DNA of 64,000 nucleotides, from positions 1 through 64,000 of the forward strand of contig CAVVKQ010000003.1 in assembly GCA_963748985.1 (NCBI GenBank), read 5' to 3'. Below the pieces are notes generated by a model. That model ran no database searches. It was not told where the DNA came from and saw only the letters and a list, made by a program, of their open reading frames with translations. A program made the translations under genes and the position numbers. Origin of the DNA: RPQJ01 sp963748985 (GTDB taxonomy: Bacteria; Pseudomonadota; Gammaproteobacteria; Steroidobacterales; Steroidobacteraceae). This document shows positions 43,715-52,936 of the stretch, piece after piece (positions within the stretch are counted from its first letter, which is position 1; the number at the start of each line of letters is the position of its first letter).

Positions 43715-44491
43715 TTACTTGCCCGTGAACTTCGGCGCGCGCTTCTCGCGGAACGCAGCGACGCCTTCGGCGAAGTCCTGGCTGTCTATGCACGGAGCCT
43801 GCAACCTGGCCTCGGCACGGATCGTCTGCTCGTAACCCATGTCGGGCGCGCTGCGCAGCAGTTGCTTCATGTAACCGAGCGCGACCGGCGCCGCATCGCA
43901 CAACTGTTCGGCCCAGGCGACGGCCGCCGTCACGACCTGGTCGTCCGGCACGACACGATTGACGAGGTTCCATTCCAGGCATTTCGACGCCGGCACGCGC
44001 TCGCCGCTGATGGCGAGTTCAAACGCGCGACGGTGACCGACGCGTTCGGTGAGCAGCCAGGTGAGGCCGCCGTCGGGCACGAGGCCGATCTTCGCGAATG
44101 GCACCTGGAAGAACGCGCTTTCGCCCATCACGACCAGATCGCAGATGAGTGCGAACGAACCGCCAATGCCGGTGGCGAATCCGTTCACTGCCGCTATCAC
44201 GGGTTTCGGCATGCGGGCAATCTCCCGCAGCGCCGCACCATATTCTTCGTTGAGCTGCCGCTCGACATCGGTGCCCGACGTCATGGGTTCGGCCTTGAGA
44301 TCAGCGCCCGCACTGAAGCCCCGGCCGGCACCCGTCAGCACGACGGCGTGGACGGAGTCGTCGGCCGCCACTGCCTGCAGTTCTTTCTTCAAAGCATTGC
44401 GCAGGCCCGTCGTGAAGCCGTTCAGCGATTCGGGCCTGTTCAGCGTGACGATCGCGACACGACCGCGGCGTTCAACCAGCACTTCACTCAT
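43715..44491 (-). CDS. Enoyl-CoA hydratase/isomerase (PaaG-like)
   Basis: 258-aa crotonase. Oxyanion-hole motifs VLTGAGRGFSAGADLK and NGFATGIGGSFALICDLV are clear, followed by PFAKIGLVPDGGLTWLL, close to the PaaG/2-(1,2-epoxy-phenylacetyl)-CoA isomerase branch. Starts 15 bp downstream of the fadJ-like gene on the same strand. Acts on unsaturated acyl-CoA; exact substrate open. Confidence 0.9.
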   Translation of the reverse strand: MSEVLVERRGRVAIVTLNRPESLNGFTTGLRNALKKELQAVAADDSVHAVVLTGAGRGFSAGADLKAEPMTSGTDVERQLNEEYGAALREIARMPKPVIAAVNGFATGIGGSFALICDLVVMGESAFFQVPFAKIGLVPDGGLTWLLTERVGHRRAFELAISGERVPASKCLEWNLVNRVVPDDQVVTAAVAWAEQLCDAAPVALGYMKQLLRSAPDMGYEQTIRAEARLQAPCIDSQDFAEGVAAFREKRAPKFTGK

Positions 44492-44506
44492 GGCGACTCG
44501 ATCTCC

Positions 44507-46681
44507 TCACGAAGCCCTGGTCGCGGCCCTGGCCGCGCCTTCATAGTACGTCTCGCCCGACTGCGCACGCGCCAGCAACCCCTTGGTCGGCTTGAAACGC
44601 TCGCCGTAAGCCCGCGCGAGGCGCTTGCACTCGGCCACGAATTTTACGGGGCCGATCGTATCGATGTACGAGAGCGTGCCGCCCGTGTAGGCCGGGAAGC
44701 CCCAGCCGAGGATCGAGCCCAGGTCGGCTTCGTGCACGCTATTGAGCACGCCTTCCTCGAAACAACGCGCCGTCTCGAGCGCCTGGATGTACAACAGGCG
44801 GGTCTTGATTTCCTCGATGCCCGGCTGCTGCGCGAGGCGCGGATACTCGTTCGCAAGCCCGGACCAGAGCGCCTTCCTGCCGCCTTCCGGGTAGTCATAG
44901 AAACCCGCGCCGCTCTTGCGACCAAGGCGCTGCAGGACCTCGACGAAGTGCTTCACGACCGGCCAGCTGACCGGCTCCTTGTACCTGGCGCCGAGATCTT
45001 CACGCGACTGCTGCATGACCTTGTACGCAAGCTCGAGGCTCACTTCGTCGCTGACAGCCAGCGGGCCGACCGGCATGCCGGCAAGCTTGCCTGCGCTTTC
45101 GATCAGCTGCGGATCGATGCCTTCGGACAGCATCTTCGCGCCTTCAGCGGTGTACGTGCCGAAGCAGCGGCTGGTATAGAAGCCGCGGCTGTCGTTGACC
45201 ACGATCGGTGTCTTCTTCAGCTGGCCAACGTAATCGAGCGCGCGCGCAATTGCCTCGTCACCCGTCTGCTTGCCGACGATGATCTCCACCAGCGGCATCT
45301 TCTCGACCGGCGAGAAGAAGTGAATGCCGATGAAGCTCTTCGGCCGCTTCGACGCCTTGGCGAGGCCAGTGATCGGGAGCGTGGACGTGTTGCTCGCGAA
45401 AATCGAGGTCTTCGGGATCACGGCCTCGGCCTTCGCCGTGACGTCGGCCTTGATGCCGCGATGCTCGAACACTGCCTCAATCACGAGATCGGCGCCCTCG
45501 AGTTGGGCATAGTCGACAGTCGGCTTGATGCGTGCGAGTACGGCTGCGGCCTGCTCCTGCGTGCGACGCCCCTTCTCGACGTCTTTCGCCAGCAGCTTCG
45601 CCGAATAGGCCTTGCCCTTCTCCGCCTGCTCGGCCGTCGAGTCGATCAGGATCACTTCCATGCCCTGCATTGCCGAAACGTAGGCTACACCTGCTCCCAT
45701 CATGCCGGCGCCGAGCACGCCGAGCTTCGTGACCTTCGACTTCGGCACGTCCGCAGGGCGCACCGAGAGCTTGTCGGCATTGCCCTTGTTCACGAACATC
45801 GTGCGGATCAGGTTGCGAGCGACCGGGCCGGTCACGAGCGTCGCGAAATACTTGGCCTCGACCTCGAGGCCTTTCTCGATCGGCAGCAGTGTGCCTTCAT
45901 AGACGCACGACAGGATCGCGGCGGGTGCCGGATAGTTGTGCAGAGTCTTCTTCGCGACGAGCGCCGTGGCTCCCATGAACGTCTGCGTCGTGCCTGCGCT
46001 GGCAAACGCCACGCCGCCCGGCACGCGATAGCCCTTCTGGTCCCACGGCTGTACCGTCACCGGCGAACCCATGAGCCAGCGCTTCGCGGCGGCAATCAGC
46101 TCGCCAGCCGGCACGACTTCGTGCACCAGGCCCAGCTTCTTCGCTTCGGCGGCCGCGATGTTGCCGCCTTCGAGCAGGTGCGGCAGTGCCTGCGTCACGC
46201 CGATCAGGCGCGGCATGCGCTGCGTGCCGCCGCCACCCGGCAGCAGGCCGACTTTCACTTCCGGCAGGCCGACGAACGCCTTCGGGTCATCCGCAATCAC
46301 GCGGTAGTGGCACGCGAGGCACACTTCGAATCCGCCGCCGAGCGCGAGGCCATTGATGGCCGCAACGAACGGCTTGCCGCAGGTTTCGATCCGGCGCAGC
46401 AACTGGCCCAGGCCCGTGAAATTCTCGTACACCTGCACCGGCGTCAGTTGCGGGCCGAAGCTGCGCAGGAATTCGGTGAGGTCGTAGCCGGCGAGGAAGC
46501 TCGGCTTGCCCGACGTGATGATCGCGCCGCGGATGGCCGCGTCCGCGACGACTTGATCGACGATCACGGCGAGTTCCTTCTCGACCTCGGGACCGAGCAC
46601 GTTCATCGAACGTCCCGGGCTGTCCATCGTGATCAGGGCGATGCCGTCGGCGTCGACGGCCAGGTTGAAGTGCTTGGACAT
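44507..46681 (-). CDS. Bifunctional enoyl-CoA hydratase/3-hydroxyacyl-CoA dehydrogenase (FadJ/FadB type)
   Basis: 724-aa multifunctional beta-oxidation protein. The N-terminal crotonase domain (1-190) has NGLALGGGFEVCLACHY and VGLLPGGGGTQRMPRL. The NAD domain begins with LGVLGAGMMGAGVAYVSA near 315; the catalytic region reads IGIHFFSPVEKMPLVEII. The C-terminal HCDH domain is complete. It is followed by the enoyl-CoA hydratase and preceded by a thiolase, forming a beta-oxidation trifunctional set. Confidence 0.95.
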   Translation of the reverse strand: MSKHFNLAVDADGIALITMDSPGRSMNVLGPEVEKELAVIVDQVVADAAIRGAIITSGKPSFLAGYDLTEFLRSFGPQLTPVQVYENFTGLGQLLRRIETCGKPFVAAINGLALGGGFEVCLACHYRVIADDPKAFVGLPEVKVGLLPGGGGTQRMPRLIGVTQALPHLLEGGNIAAAEAKKLGLVHEVVPAGELIAAAKRWLMGSPVTVQPWDQKGYRVPGGVAFASAGTTQTFMGATALVAKKTLHNYPAPAAILSCVYEGTLLPIEKGLEVEAKYFATLVTGPVARNLIRTMFVNKGNADKLSVRPADVPKSKVTKLGVLGAGMMGAGVAYVSAMQGMEVILIDSTAEQAEKGKAYSAKLLAKDVEKGRRTQEQAAAVLARIKPTVDYAQLEGADLVIEAVFEHRGIKADVTAKAEAVIPKTSIFASNTSTLPITGLAKASKRPKSFIGIHFFSPVEKMPLVEIIVGKQTGDEAIARALDYVGQLKKTPIVVNDSRGFYTSRCFGTYTAEGAKMLSEGIDPQLIESAGKLAGMPVGPLAVSDEVSLELAYKVMQQSREDLGARYKEPVSWPVVKHFVEVLQRLGRKSGAGFYDYPEGGRKALWSGLANEYPRLAQQPGIEEIKTRLLYIQALETARCFEEGVLNSVHEADLGSILGWGFPAYTGGTLSYIDTIGPVKFVAECKRLARAYGERFKPTKGLLARAQSGETYYEGAARAATRAS

Positions 46682-46708
46682 ACTGCTGGTTCCTGGTCGG
46701 TCGGCGCG

Positions 46709-47918
46709 TCAGACGCGCTCGATGATGGTGGCCGTACCCATGCCCGCGCCGACGCAAAGCGTGATCAGCGCGGTGTTGAGGTTACGGCGTTCGAGTTCGT
46801 CAAGGACGATGCCCGTGATGATCGCTCCGGTGGCACCCAGCGGGTGACCCATGGCGATGGCACCGCCGTTCACATTGACCTTGTCGTGCGGCACGCCCAT
46901 CGCACGCATGAAGCGCAGCACGACGGAGGCGAACGCCTCGTTGACTTCGAACAGGTCGATGTCCTTGACCGTCATGCCGGCGCGCTTCAGCAACTTCTGC
47001 GTCACCAGCGCAGGGCCGGTCAGCATGATCGCGGGCTCGCTGCCGATCGACGTGAACGCACGGATGCGCGCGCGCGGCTTGAGGCCGGCCTTGCCGCCAA
47101 AACGCTTGCTGCCGACCAGCACGCCCGCAGCGCCGTCGACGATGCCGCTCGAGTTGGCAGCCGTGTGCACGTGGTTGATCGAATCGACTTGCGGGTACTT
47201 CATCTGCGCGACGGCATCGAAGCCTGCCTGTTCACCCATTGCGGCGAATGCCGGCTTCAGCGTGGCCAGGCTCGCAAGCGTTGCATCCGGGCGCATGTGT
47301 TCGTCGCGGTCGAGCATGACGCGGCCGAGGATGTCCCGGACCGGCAGGATCGACTTCGCGAAGCGTCCTTCCGCCCAGGCAGCGGCTGCACGACGCTGGC
47401 TCTCGACAGCGAAACCATCGACGGTTTCGCGCGTGTAGCCGTCGAGCGTCGCAATGAGATCCGCGCCCACGCCCTGCGGCACGAAGTACGTGTTGTAGGC
47501 GACGGCGGGGTCGGCCACCCAGGCGCCGCCGTCGCTGCCGATCGGGACGCGCGACATCGACTCGACGCCGCCCGCCACTACCGCCTGCGACTGGCCGGAC
47601 ATGACCTGCGCCGCGGCGTTGTTGATTGCTTCGAGGCCCGAGGCGCAGAAGCGGTTCAGCTGCTGGCCCGGCACGGATTCGGCGTAACCGGCGACGAGCG
47701 TGGCCACGCGCGCGATGTCGGCGCCCTGCTCGCCGATCGGCGAGACGCAGCCGAGCACGACGTCGTCGAGCAGGGCTCGTGTCGAGGCTGTTGCGATCGC
47801 GCACGGCCTGCAGCGTCTGCGCGGCGAGCTGCATCGGGGTGATGCTGTGGAGCGAGCCGTCGGGCTTGCCGCGGCCCCGCGGCGTGCGGACGTGGTCGTA
47901 GATGAAGGCGTCGGCCAT
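46709..47918 (-). CDS. Acetyl-CoA C-acyltransferase (thiolase), frameshifted as given
   Basis: Thiolase of about 400 aa. The start codon region MADAFIYDHVRTPRGRGKPDG is in one frame; near 47776-47782 an extra A in CGACACGAGCCC switches the frame, after which LGCVSPIGEQGADIARV continues correctly. The nucleophile cysteine is in RFCASGLEAINNAA; further motifs are EVNEAFASVV, GHPLGATGAI and LCVGAGMGTA. Function: thiolytic cleavage of 3-ketoacyl-CoA. Upstream is GGTC-N4-GACC (48034-48047 region). A one-base sequence error or recent mutation would explain the break. Confidence 0.88.
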
Positions 47919-48065
47919 GCGTGTGACTCCGGTCAGGCCGCGCGGGCGATCACGCTCCGCGTGGCAGTTCTTCAAAACCTGCGGGTTGGGGCGGACCCTT
48001 GGCCCAGGCCCTCCAGCATCATAAAGGACTGGTCAACGGACCGTCAGCTTGGCCGCGTGCCTCAA

Positions 48066-49209
48066 CTAGGCCAGGCCACCGGCTGCGCGCAGCTGCTCGA
48101 TTTCTGCCGCGGTGAACCCCGCTTCCGCCAGGACTTCACCGCTGTCGGCGCCCGCACGATGTGGCGCCTGGACCGGTGCGGCTGCGGTAGCGACTGAACC
48201 GTGGCGCCGGCGCATGCTGCTCGACACCATTCACCGTGGTGAAGCTGCCGCGCGCGACGTTGTGCGGATGCCGCGCGGCTTCGCCGAGACTGAGTACAGG
48301 TGCGACGCACGCGTCGGTGCCTTCGAAGATTGCGGCCCACTCGTCGCGCGTCTTCGTCCGCACTGCCGCCGCGATGGCTGCTTCCGCTTCAGGCCAGTGC
48401 CTGCGACTCCCCGGGTAGCCCGCCGCGAGGAATTTCCTGTCGACGCCAAGCTTCTCGATCAGCAGCGCGTAGAACTGCGGCTCGATCGAGCCGATCGCCA
48501 GGTACTTGCCATCGCTGGTCTCGAAGGTACCGTAGTAAGGCGCCGCGCCCGCGAGCATCAGCTACCCGTCTCGTCGCGGAAGTTCGGGATCGGAGGCACG
48601 CTGCGAAGAAACATGCTGAGCAACGCGATCGACACCGTCCGTCATCGCGGCATCGATCACCTGGCCCTTGCCCGAGCGGGAGGCCTCGAGCAGGGCCGCA
48701 AGCAGGCCGGCGAGCAGCATCATGCCGCCGCCGCCGAAATCGGCGACGAGATTCAGTGGCGGAACCGGCTTGCGGCCACGTTCGCCGATCAGGTGCAGCG
48801 CACCAGTGAGCGCGAGGTAATTGATGTCGTGCCCCGCCGTATGCGCGAGCGGTCCGGCTTGGCCCCAGCCCGTCATGCGCCCGTAGACGAGCTTCGGATT
48901 GCGCGCGAGACAGACCTCCGGCCCGACACCGAGGCGCTCGGTCACGCCGGGCCGGAAGCCTTCGATCAGCGCATCCGCGCCGTCAATGAGCCGCAGCAGC
49001 GTCGCAATGCCCGCAGGACTCTTCAGGTTGAGCGCGATCGACCGTCGGTTGCGCAGCAGGGTGTCGACCGGATCGGGTTCCCCGGGTTGCGCCGAGGCAC
49101 GGTCGACGCGGATGACCGTCGCACCCATGTCGGCCAGCATCATGGCGCAGAACGGCGCTGGACCCAGCCCCGCGAGTTCGATGATCCGGATTCCCTGTAG
49201 CGGTCCCAT
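48066..49209 (-). pseudogene. CaiB/BaiF-family CoA-transferase/racemase with three frame breaks
   Basis: Alpha-methylacyl-CoA racemase-like (AMACR) family. The first part is intact: MGPLQGIRIIELAGLGPAPF, NRRSIALNLKSPAG and GHDINYLALTGALHLIG. Frame breaks occur near 48630-48637 (extra base after ATGACGGACGGTG), 48558-48562 (missing base in GGTAGCTGATG) and 48196-48200 (extra base before GTCGCTACC). Corrected, the protein would end in FTAAEIEQLRAAGGLA at 48066. Three indels in 450 bp suggest either decay or a locally poor sequence. It sits upstream of the thiolase operon and is divergent from an intact CaiB gene. Confidence 0.85.
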
Positions 49210-49316
49210 GCGTTCCAGCCTCACGATGTGTTGCGAGCGATCGCCTTCCTACCATTGGCGCGCCGGCGAGGGAAGCATATCCTGCGCGGGCTTCCGCACA
49301 CTGCCGGGTAAAATCG

Positions 49317-50522
49317 ATGCTGCCCCTGCTGCAAGGAATCCGCGTCCTCGACTTCACGACGATCGTGCTCGGCCCGTATGCGACGCAGACACTCGGCGAT
49401 CTCGGGGCGGACGTCATCAAGATCGAACCGCTGCAGGGCGACCTCTTTCGCACCGTGCGTCCGGGTCGATCGCGCTCGATGGGCGCGGGATTCATGGGTT
49501 TCAACCGCAACAAGCGCTCGCTCGCGATCGACCTGAAGCGGCCGGAGTCGCGCGCGGTGTTGGCGCGGCTGGTGAGCGGCGCCGACGCCATCGTGCACAA
49601 CATGCGGCCCAAAGCCGCCGAGCCGCTGGGCCTCGCGTACGAACAGCTCTCGCGCATCAAGCCCGACCTCGTCTACGCCTTCGCGCCTGGTTACGACCAG
49701 AGCGGCCCGAACGCGAACGAGCCCGCGTACGACGACATCATCCAGGCCGCGGCAGGTGTCGCGGCTTTGAACGCGAATGCCCTGGGCGAACCGCGTTACC
49801 TTTCGACAATCCTCTGCGACAAGATCGGTGGCTTGCACCTTGCGATCGCGGTGGCTACGGGCCTCGCGCACCGCGCTCGCACGGGGAAGGGCTGCTGCAT
49901 CGAGGCGCCCATGTTCGAAAGCACGGTCGCGTTCCTGATGTCGGAACAGCTGGGCGGCGCAACGTTCGTACCCGCGCTCGGGCCCACGGGCTACGACCGA
50001 TTGGCCGCACCCAATCGCAAGCCGTACCGTACGCAGGACGGCTTCATGGCGATCCTGCCGTACAACGGCACGCACTGGGCGGCGTTCTTCGAAATCATTG
50101 GACGCGCCGAAATCGCGCATTCCCCACAGGTGCAGGACCCGGTTCTGCGCAGCCAGAGCGTGGATTCGCTGTACGCGATCATTGCCGAGGTGGCGCCCAC
50201 GCGCACGACGGCGGCGTGGCTCGCGTCATTGCGTGCCGCCGACATTCCCTGTGCGCGCGTGAACTCGGTCGGTGACCTGTTGCAGGATCCGCACCTGGTC
50301 GCGACCGGATTCTTTCAGGAATACGACCATCCGACCGAAGGCCGCCTGCGCGCGCCACGTACCCCGTTCCGCTGGCACGACGGGACCGAACACGCGGATC
50401 GACACGCACCTCGCCCTGGCGGAGACAGTCGCGCAGTGTTGACCGCAGCGGGATTCGAAGCCGGCGAGATTGACCGCCTGGTGGCGGACGGCGTCATTGG
50501 CGTCGACACGGGAAGTGAGTAG
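49317..50522 (+). CDS. CaiB/BaiF-family CoA-transferase
   Basis: 401-aa type III CoA-transferase. N-terminal LLQGIRVLDFTTIVLGPYAT and ADVIKIEPLQGDLFR; the segment EPAYDDIIQAAAG holds the expected catalytic aspartate region, and KGCCIEAPMFESTVAFL follows. It transfers CoA between a donor thioester and a carboxylic acid. Intact, unlike its divergent neighbour. Its stop codon TAG falls in the first heptamer of the repeat array that begins at 50515. Confidence 0.92.
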   Translation: MLPLLQGIRVLDFTTIVLGPYATQTLGDLGADVIKIEPLQGDLFRTVRPGRSRSMGAGFMGFNRNKRSLAIDLKRPESRAVLARLVSGADAIVHNMRPKAAEPLGLAYEQLSRIKPDLVYAFAPGYDQSGPNANEPAYDDIIQAAAGVAALNANALGEPRYLSTILCDKIGGLHLAIAVATGLAHRARTGKGCCIEAPMFESTVAFLMSEQLGGATFVPALGPTGYDRLAAPNRKPYRTQDGFMAILPYNGTHWAAFFEIIGRAEIAHSPQVQDPVLRSQSVDSLYAIIAEVAPTRTTAAWLASLRAADIPCARVNSVGDLLQDPHLVATGFFQEYDHPTEGRLRAPRTPFRWHDGTEHADRHAPRPGGDSRAVLTAAGFEAGEIDRLVADGVIGVDTGSE

Positions 50523-50653
50523 TGATTAGTGATTAGTGATTAGTGAATAGTGAGTAGTCGGAGGTGCGGTGGGTCGCTGCAGTTGCAGCCGCTCGCCTGG
50601 CTTGTCACTAATCACTACTCACTACTCACCACTCACTAATCACTAATCACTTC
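50515..50653. repeat. Inverted heptamer arrays, GTGATTA type (CaiB/TIGR03084)
   Basis: Left arm: six exact 7-bp steps GTGANTA (50515-50556) then GTCGGAG (50557-50563). Right arm: seven TCACTAN steps (50605-50653), without the TCCGAC core. A unique centre of about 41 nt lies between. Starts inside the end of the CaiB gene and ends 8 bp before the convergent gene. Confidence 0.9.
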
Positions 50654-50660
50654 TTCCTGG

Positions 50661-51500
50661 TCACCACTCGTTGTTGTAGCGACCCTGCTTGAACCGCGTG
50701 CCAGGCGTCGGTGGCGACTCCGGCGGACCCGCGAAACACTGCGCACTGGCCAGCCATTGCTGCGCGAAATCGCCCGTCACCGCAAGGTTCGTGTCGAGCA
50801 CGTTTCGCGTCTGCGTGACGACGCGACAGAACTCCACCGCGCTGCCCTCGATGCGTTCCGCGGCCGAAGGCTCGTTCCACTCCCACAGCGCGCCGGACGG
50901 GCTCGTCAAACGCAGGTACGGCTTTACCGCGGGAACGTCACGACGGTTGACCTTGAACGTCCAGTCGAAGGTGTTGACGCCCATCACCGCGATGTTGCGC
51001 AGCCGGTCGTGCTCGACGCGGTCGATGCCGAGTGCGTCGAAGATCGCCTGCCCATGCGCCCAGGTTTCCATCTGCCGGGCACTCATGAACGACCGGGCGC
51101 TCATGTCGGGTCCGGCCCAGGCAAGGCGATGGCCAGGCTCGAAGTCGGCATAGATTTCTGCCAGCCGCTGGTACTGCGTGCGCCAGCGCTCGAGCAGGGC
51201 GGAGCCCGCACAGCCCCGCAGCCAGCGCCGTGAATAGTCGATCAGCGAGACGCCGGCAGCGCCCGCCTGGAAGATGTCGCGGAACAACGCCTGGATCTCG
51301 TCGCGACTGCGCGCGGCGATTTCGGCGGCATTGTCAAAGAAATAGAGGTGGCCGAGTACGTCGTCGAACGACCAGCCCTTGAACTGCGTCGGCTCGGCCC
51401 AGGCTTCAGCCGGCGCGTTCCCGAGCACCGCATGCAGCGCGTCGCATTCGTCGCGGAAGTCGAGCGCCTGGCCAAGGCCGGCGATGCTGCTGTCACCCAT
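50661..51500 (-). CDS. TIGR03084-like DinB/maleylpyruvate-isomerase-fold protein
   Basis: 279-aa protein of the mycothiol-dependent maleylpyruvate-isomerase N-terminal fold group, of the TIGR03084 type common in organisms with many acyl-CoA genes. Typical parts: FRDECDALHAVLG, WSFDDVLGHLYFFDNAA and ARQMETWAHGQAIFDALG, with histidines that could bind metal. No biochemical function is established. Lies next to ftsZ (110 bp downstream of its stop) but by family belongs with the CoA-metabolism genes. Confidence 0.78.
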   Translation of the reverse strand: MGDSSIAGLGQALDFRDECDALHAVLGNAPAEAWAEPTQFKGWSFDDVLGHLYFFDNAAEIAARSRDEIQALFRDIFQAGAAGVSLIDYSRRWLRGCAGSALLERWRTQYQRLAEIYADFEPGHRLAWAGPDMSARSFMSARQMETWAHGQAIFDALGIDRVEHDRLRNIAVMGVNTFDWTFKVNRRDVPAVKPYLRLTSPSGALWEWNEPSAAERIEGSAVEFCRVVTQTRNVLDTNLAVTGDFAQQWLASAQCFAGPPESPPTPGTRFKQGRYNNEW

Positions 51501-51575
51501 CTTTGTACACCCTGGAACCGATGGACAGAGCCAGGCGGAGGCCCGGAGCAGGGAACCTCCACCTGGACTCTGCAT

Positions 51576-51602
51576 GCCTTTCCCGAGGCTGGCGGGAAAG
51601 GC
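51576..51602 (-). terminator. Hairpin downstream of ftsZ
   Basis: GCCTTTCCCG / CGGGAAAGGC, perfect 10-bp stem, 7-nt loop, 9 bp after the ftsZ stop. No T-run on the ftsZ strand. Likely the end of the dcw transcript. Confidence 0.6.
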
Positions 51603-51610
51603 GATCGTCG

Positions 51611-52780
51611 TCAGTCGGCTTGCCGGCGCAGGAATGCCGGAATGTCGATGAACGATTCGTCGCCGTGGTTGTGGCTCAGGCCATCGCCGACGGCACGCGC
51701 ACGCTCGCGCAGGCGCGGCGGCGTGTCATAGGCCGAGTAGTCGCCCACGCCGAGCGGCGCACGACGGCGGTCGGCACGGCCCACGCCCTGGACCATCGTC
51801 GGCTGCGGCACAGCCTTGGCGACGGCGCGGCCAATGCCGGTGGCGACGACGGTGACGCGAATCTGGTCCGTCATCTCCGGATCGATCACGTAGCCAACGA
51901 CGACGGTTGCATCGTCCGAGGCGAATTGCTTCACGGTTTCGCCGACGAGGTGGAACTCGCTGGTGCGCAGGTCCATCCCGGCCGTGACGTTGATCAGCAG
52001 GCCGTGGGCGCCCGACAGGTTCACATCCTCGAGCAGCGGGCTCGAGATCGCGGCTTCCGCGGCGGCGCGCGCGCGGTTCTCGCCGGTAGCGTGTCCGGAG
52101 CCCATCATCGCCATGCCGGTCTCGGCCATGACGGTGCGGACGTCGGCGAAGTCGACGTTGATCATGCCAGGTCGCGTGATCAGTTCCGCGATGCCCTGCA
52201 CGGCGCCCTGCAGCACCTGGTTCGCCGTCTTGAACGCGTCGAGCAGCGTAATGTCGCCGCCGAGCACCGTGAGCAGCTTCTGGTTCGGGATCGTGATCAG
52301 CGAGTCGACGTACTTGTGCAGCTCGTTGATGCCCTGCTCTGCCAGTGACGTGCGCTTGTTGCCTTCCATTTCGAAAGGCTTGGTCACGACGGCGACCGTC
52401 AGGATGCCGAGTTCCTTGGCTACCTGCGCCACGATCGGCGCGGCGCCCGTTCCCGTGCCACCACCCATGCCGGCGGTGATGAAGATCATGTCCGAGCCTT
52501 CGATCAGCTCGACGATGCGGTCGCGGTCCTCCATCGCCGCCTGGCGGCCGACTTCAGGATCCGCGCCGGCGCCGAGGCCCTTGGTGATGTTCGAGCCGAT
52601 CTGCAGGCTCGCCTTGACCTTCGAGTGCTTGAGCGCTTGTGCATCGGTGTTGATGCACACGAAATCGACGCCTTCGATGCCTGAGTTGACCATGTGGCTC
52701 ACGGCGTTGCCGCCGCCGCCGCCCACGCCTACCACCTTGATGATTGCGCCTTGGTTTTCCGTATCTGCGAGTACGAACAT
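51611..52780 (-). CDS. ftsZ: Cell division protein FtsZ
   Basis: 389-aa tubulin-like GTPase that forms the Z-ring. The start MFVLADTENQGAIIKVVGVG (ATG 52780, GGAG 10 bp upstream) matches the family; a TTG seven codons earlier is unlikely. GTP signature GMGGGTGTGAAP is intact. The variable linker is short, and the conserved C-terminal peptide DIPAFLRRQAD that binds FtsA and ZipA is present. Separated from ftsA by a 191-bp repeat-filled gap. Confidence 0.98.
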   Translation of the reverse strand: MFVLADTENQGAIIKVVGVGGGGGNAVSHMVNSGIEGVDFVCINTDAQALKHSKVKASLQIGSNITKGLGAGADPEVGRQAAMEDRDRIVELIEGSDMIFITAGMGGGTGTGAAPIVAQVAKELGILTVAVVTKPFEMEGNKRTSLAEQGINELHKYVDSLITIPNQKLLTVLGGDITLLDAFKTANQVLQGAVQGIAELITRPGMINVDFADVRTVMAETGMAMMGSGHATGENRARAAAEAAISSPLLEDVNLSGAHGLLINVTAGMDLRTSEFHLVGETVKQFASDDATVVVGYVIDPEMTDQIRVTVVATGIGRAVAKAVPQPTMVQGVGRADRRRAPLGVGDYSAYDTPPRLRERARAVGDGLSHNHGDESFIDIPAFLRRQAD

Positions 52781-52871
52781 GGGTGTGCTGCTCCGTATCA
52801 AGAAAAATGACGAATGACTTGTTGCCTGGCACGGCAGCCTTTACCGCGCCCCGAAAAAACTCTGTGTTCCC

Positions 52872-52934
52872 CTTCCTGCCCTTCCTGTCCTTCCTGCCCT
52901 TCCTGTCCTTCCTGCCCTTCCTGCCCTTCCTGCC
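52872..52934 (-). repeat. Nonamer tandem repeat in the ftsA-ftsZ gap
   Basis: Seven uninterrupted 9-bp units CTTCCTGCC/CTTCCTGTC on the plus strand, running straight into the GTCGGAA core of the heptamer array. On the transcribed strand it is an unbroken purine-rich run (GGAAGGGCA-type). Confidence 0.92.
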
Positions 52935-52936
52935 CT

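Noticed and set aside
43415..47842. Plus-strand open frame of over 1400 codons opposite the beta-oxidation genes
   Set aside because: Antisense shadow of three well-supported genes; no domain-like sequence.
50515..50653. CRISPR array
   Set aside because: The units are 7 bp and contiguous without spacers, in inverted orientation; no cas genes are present.
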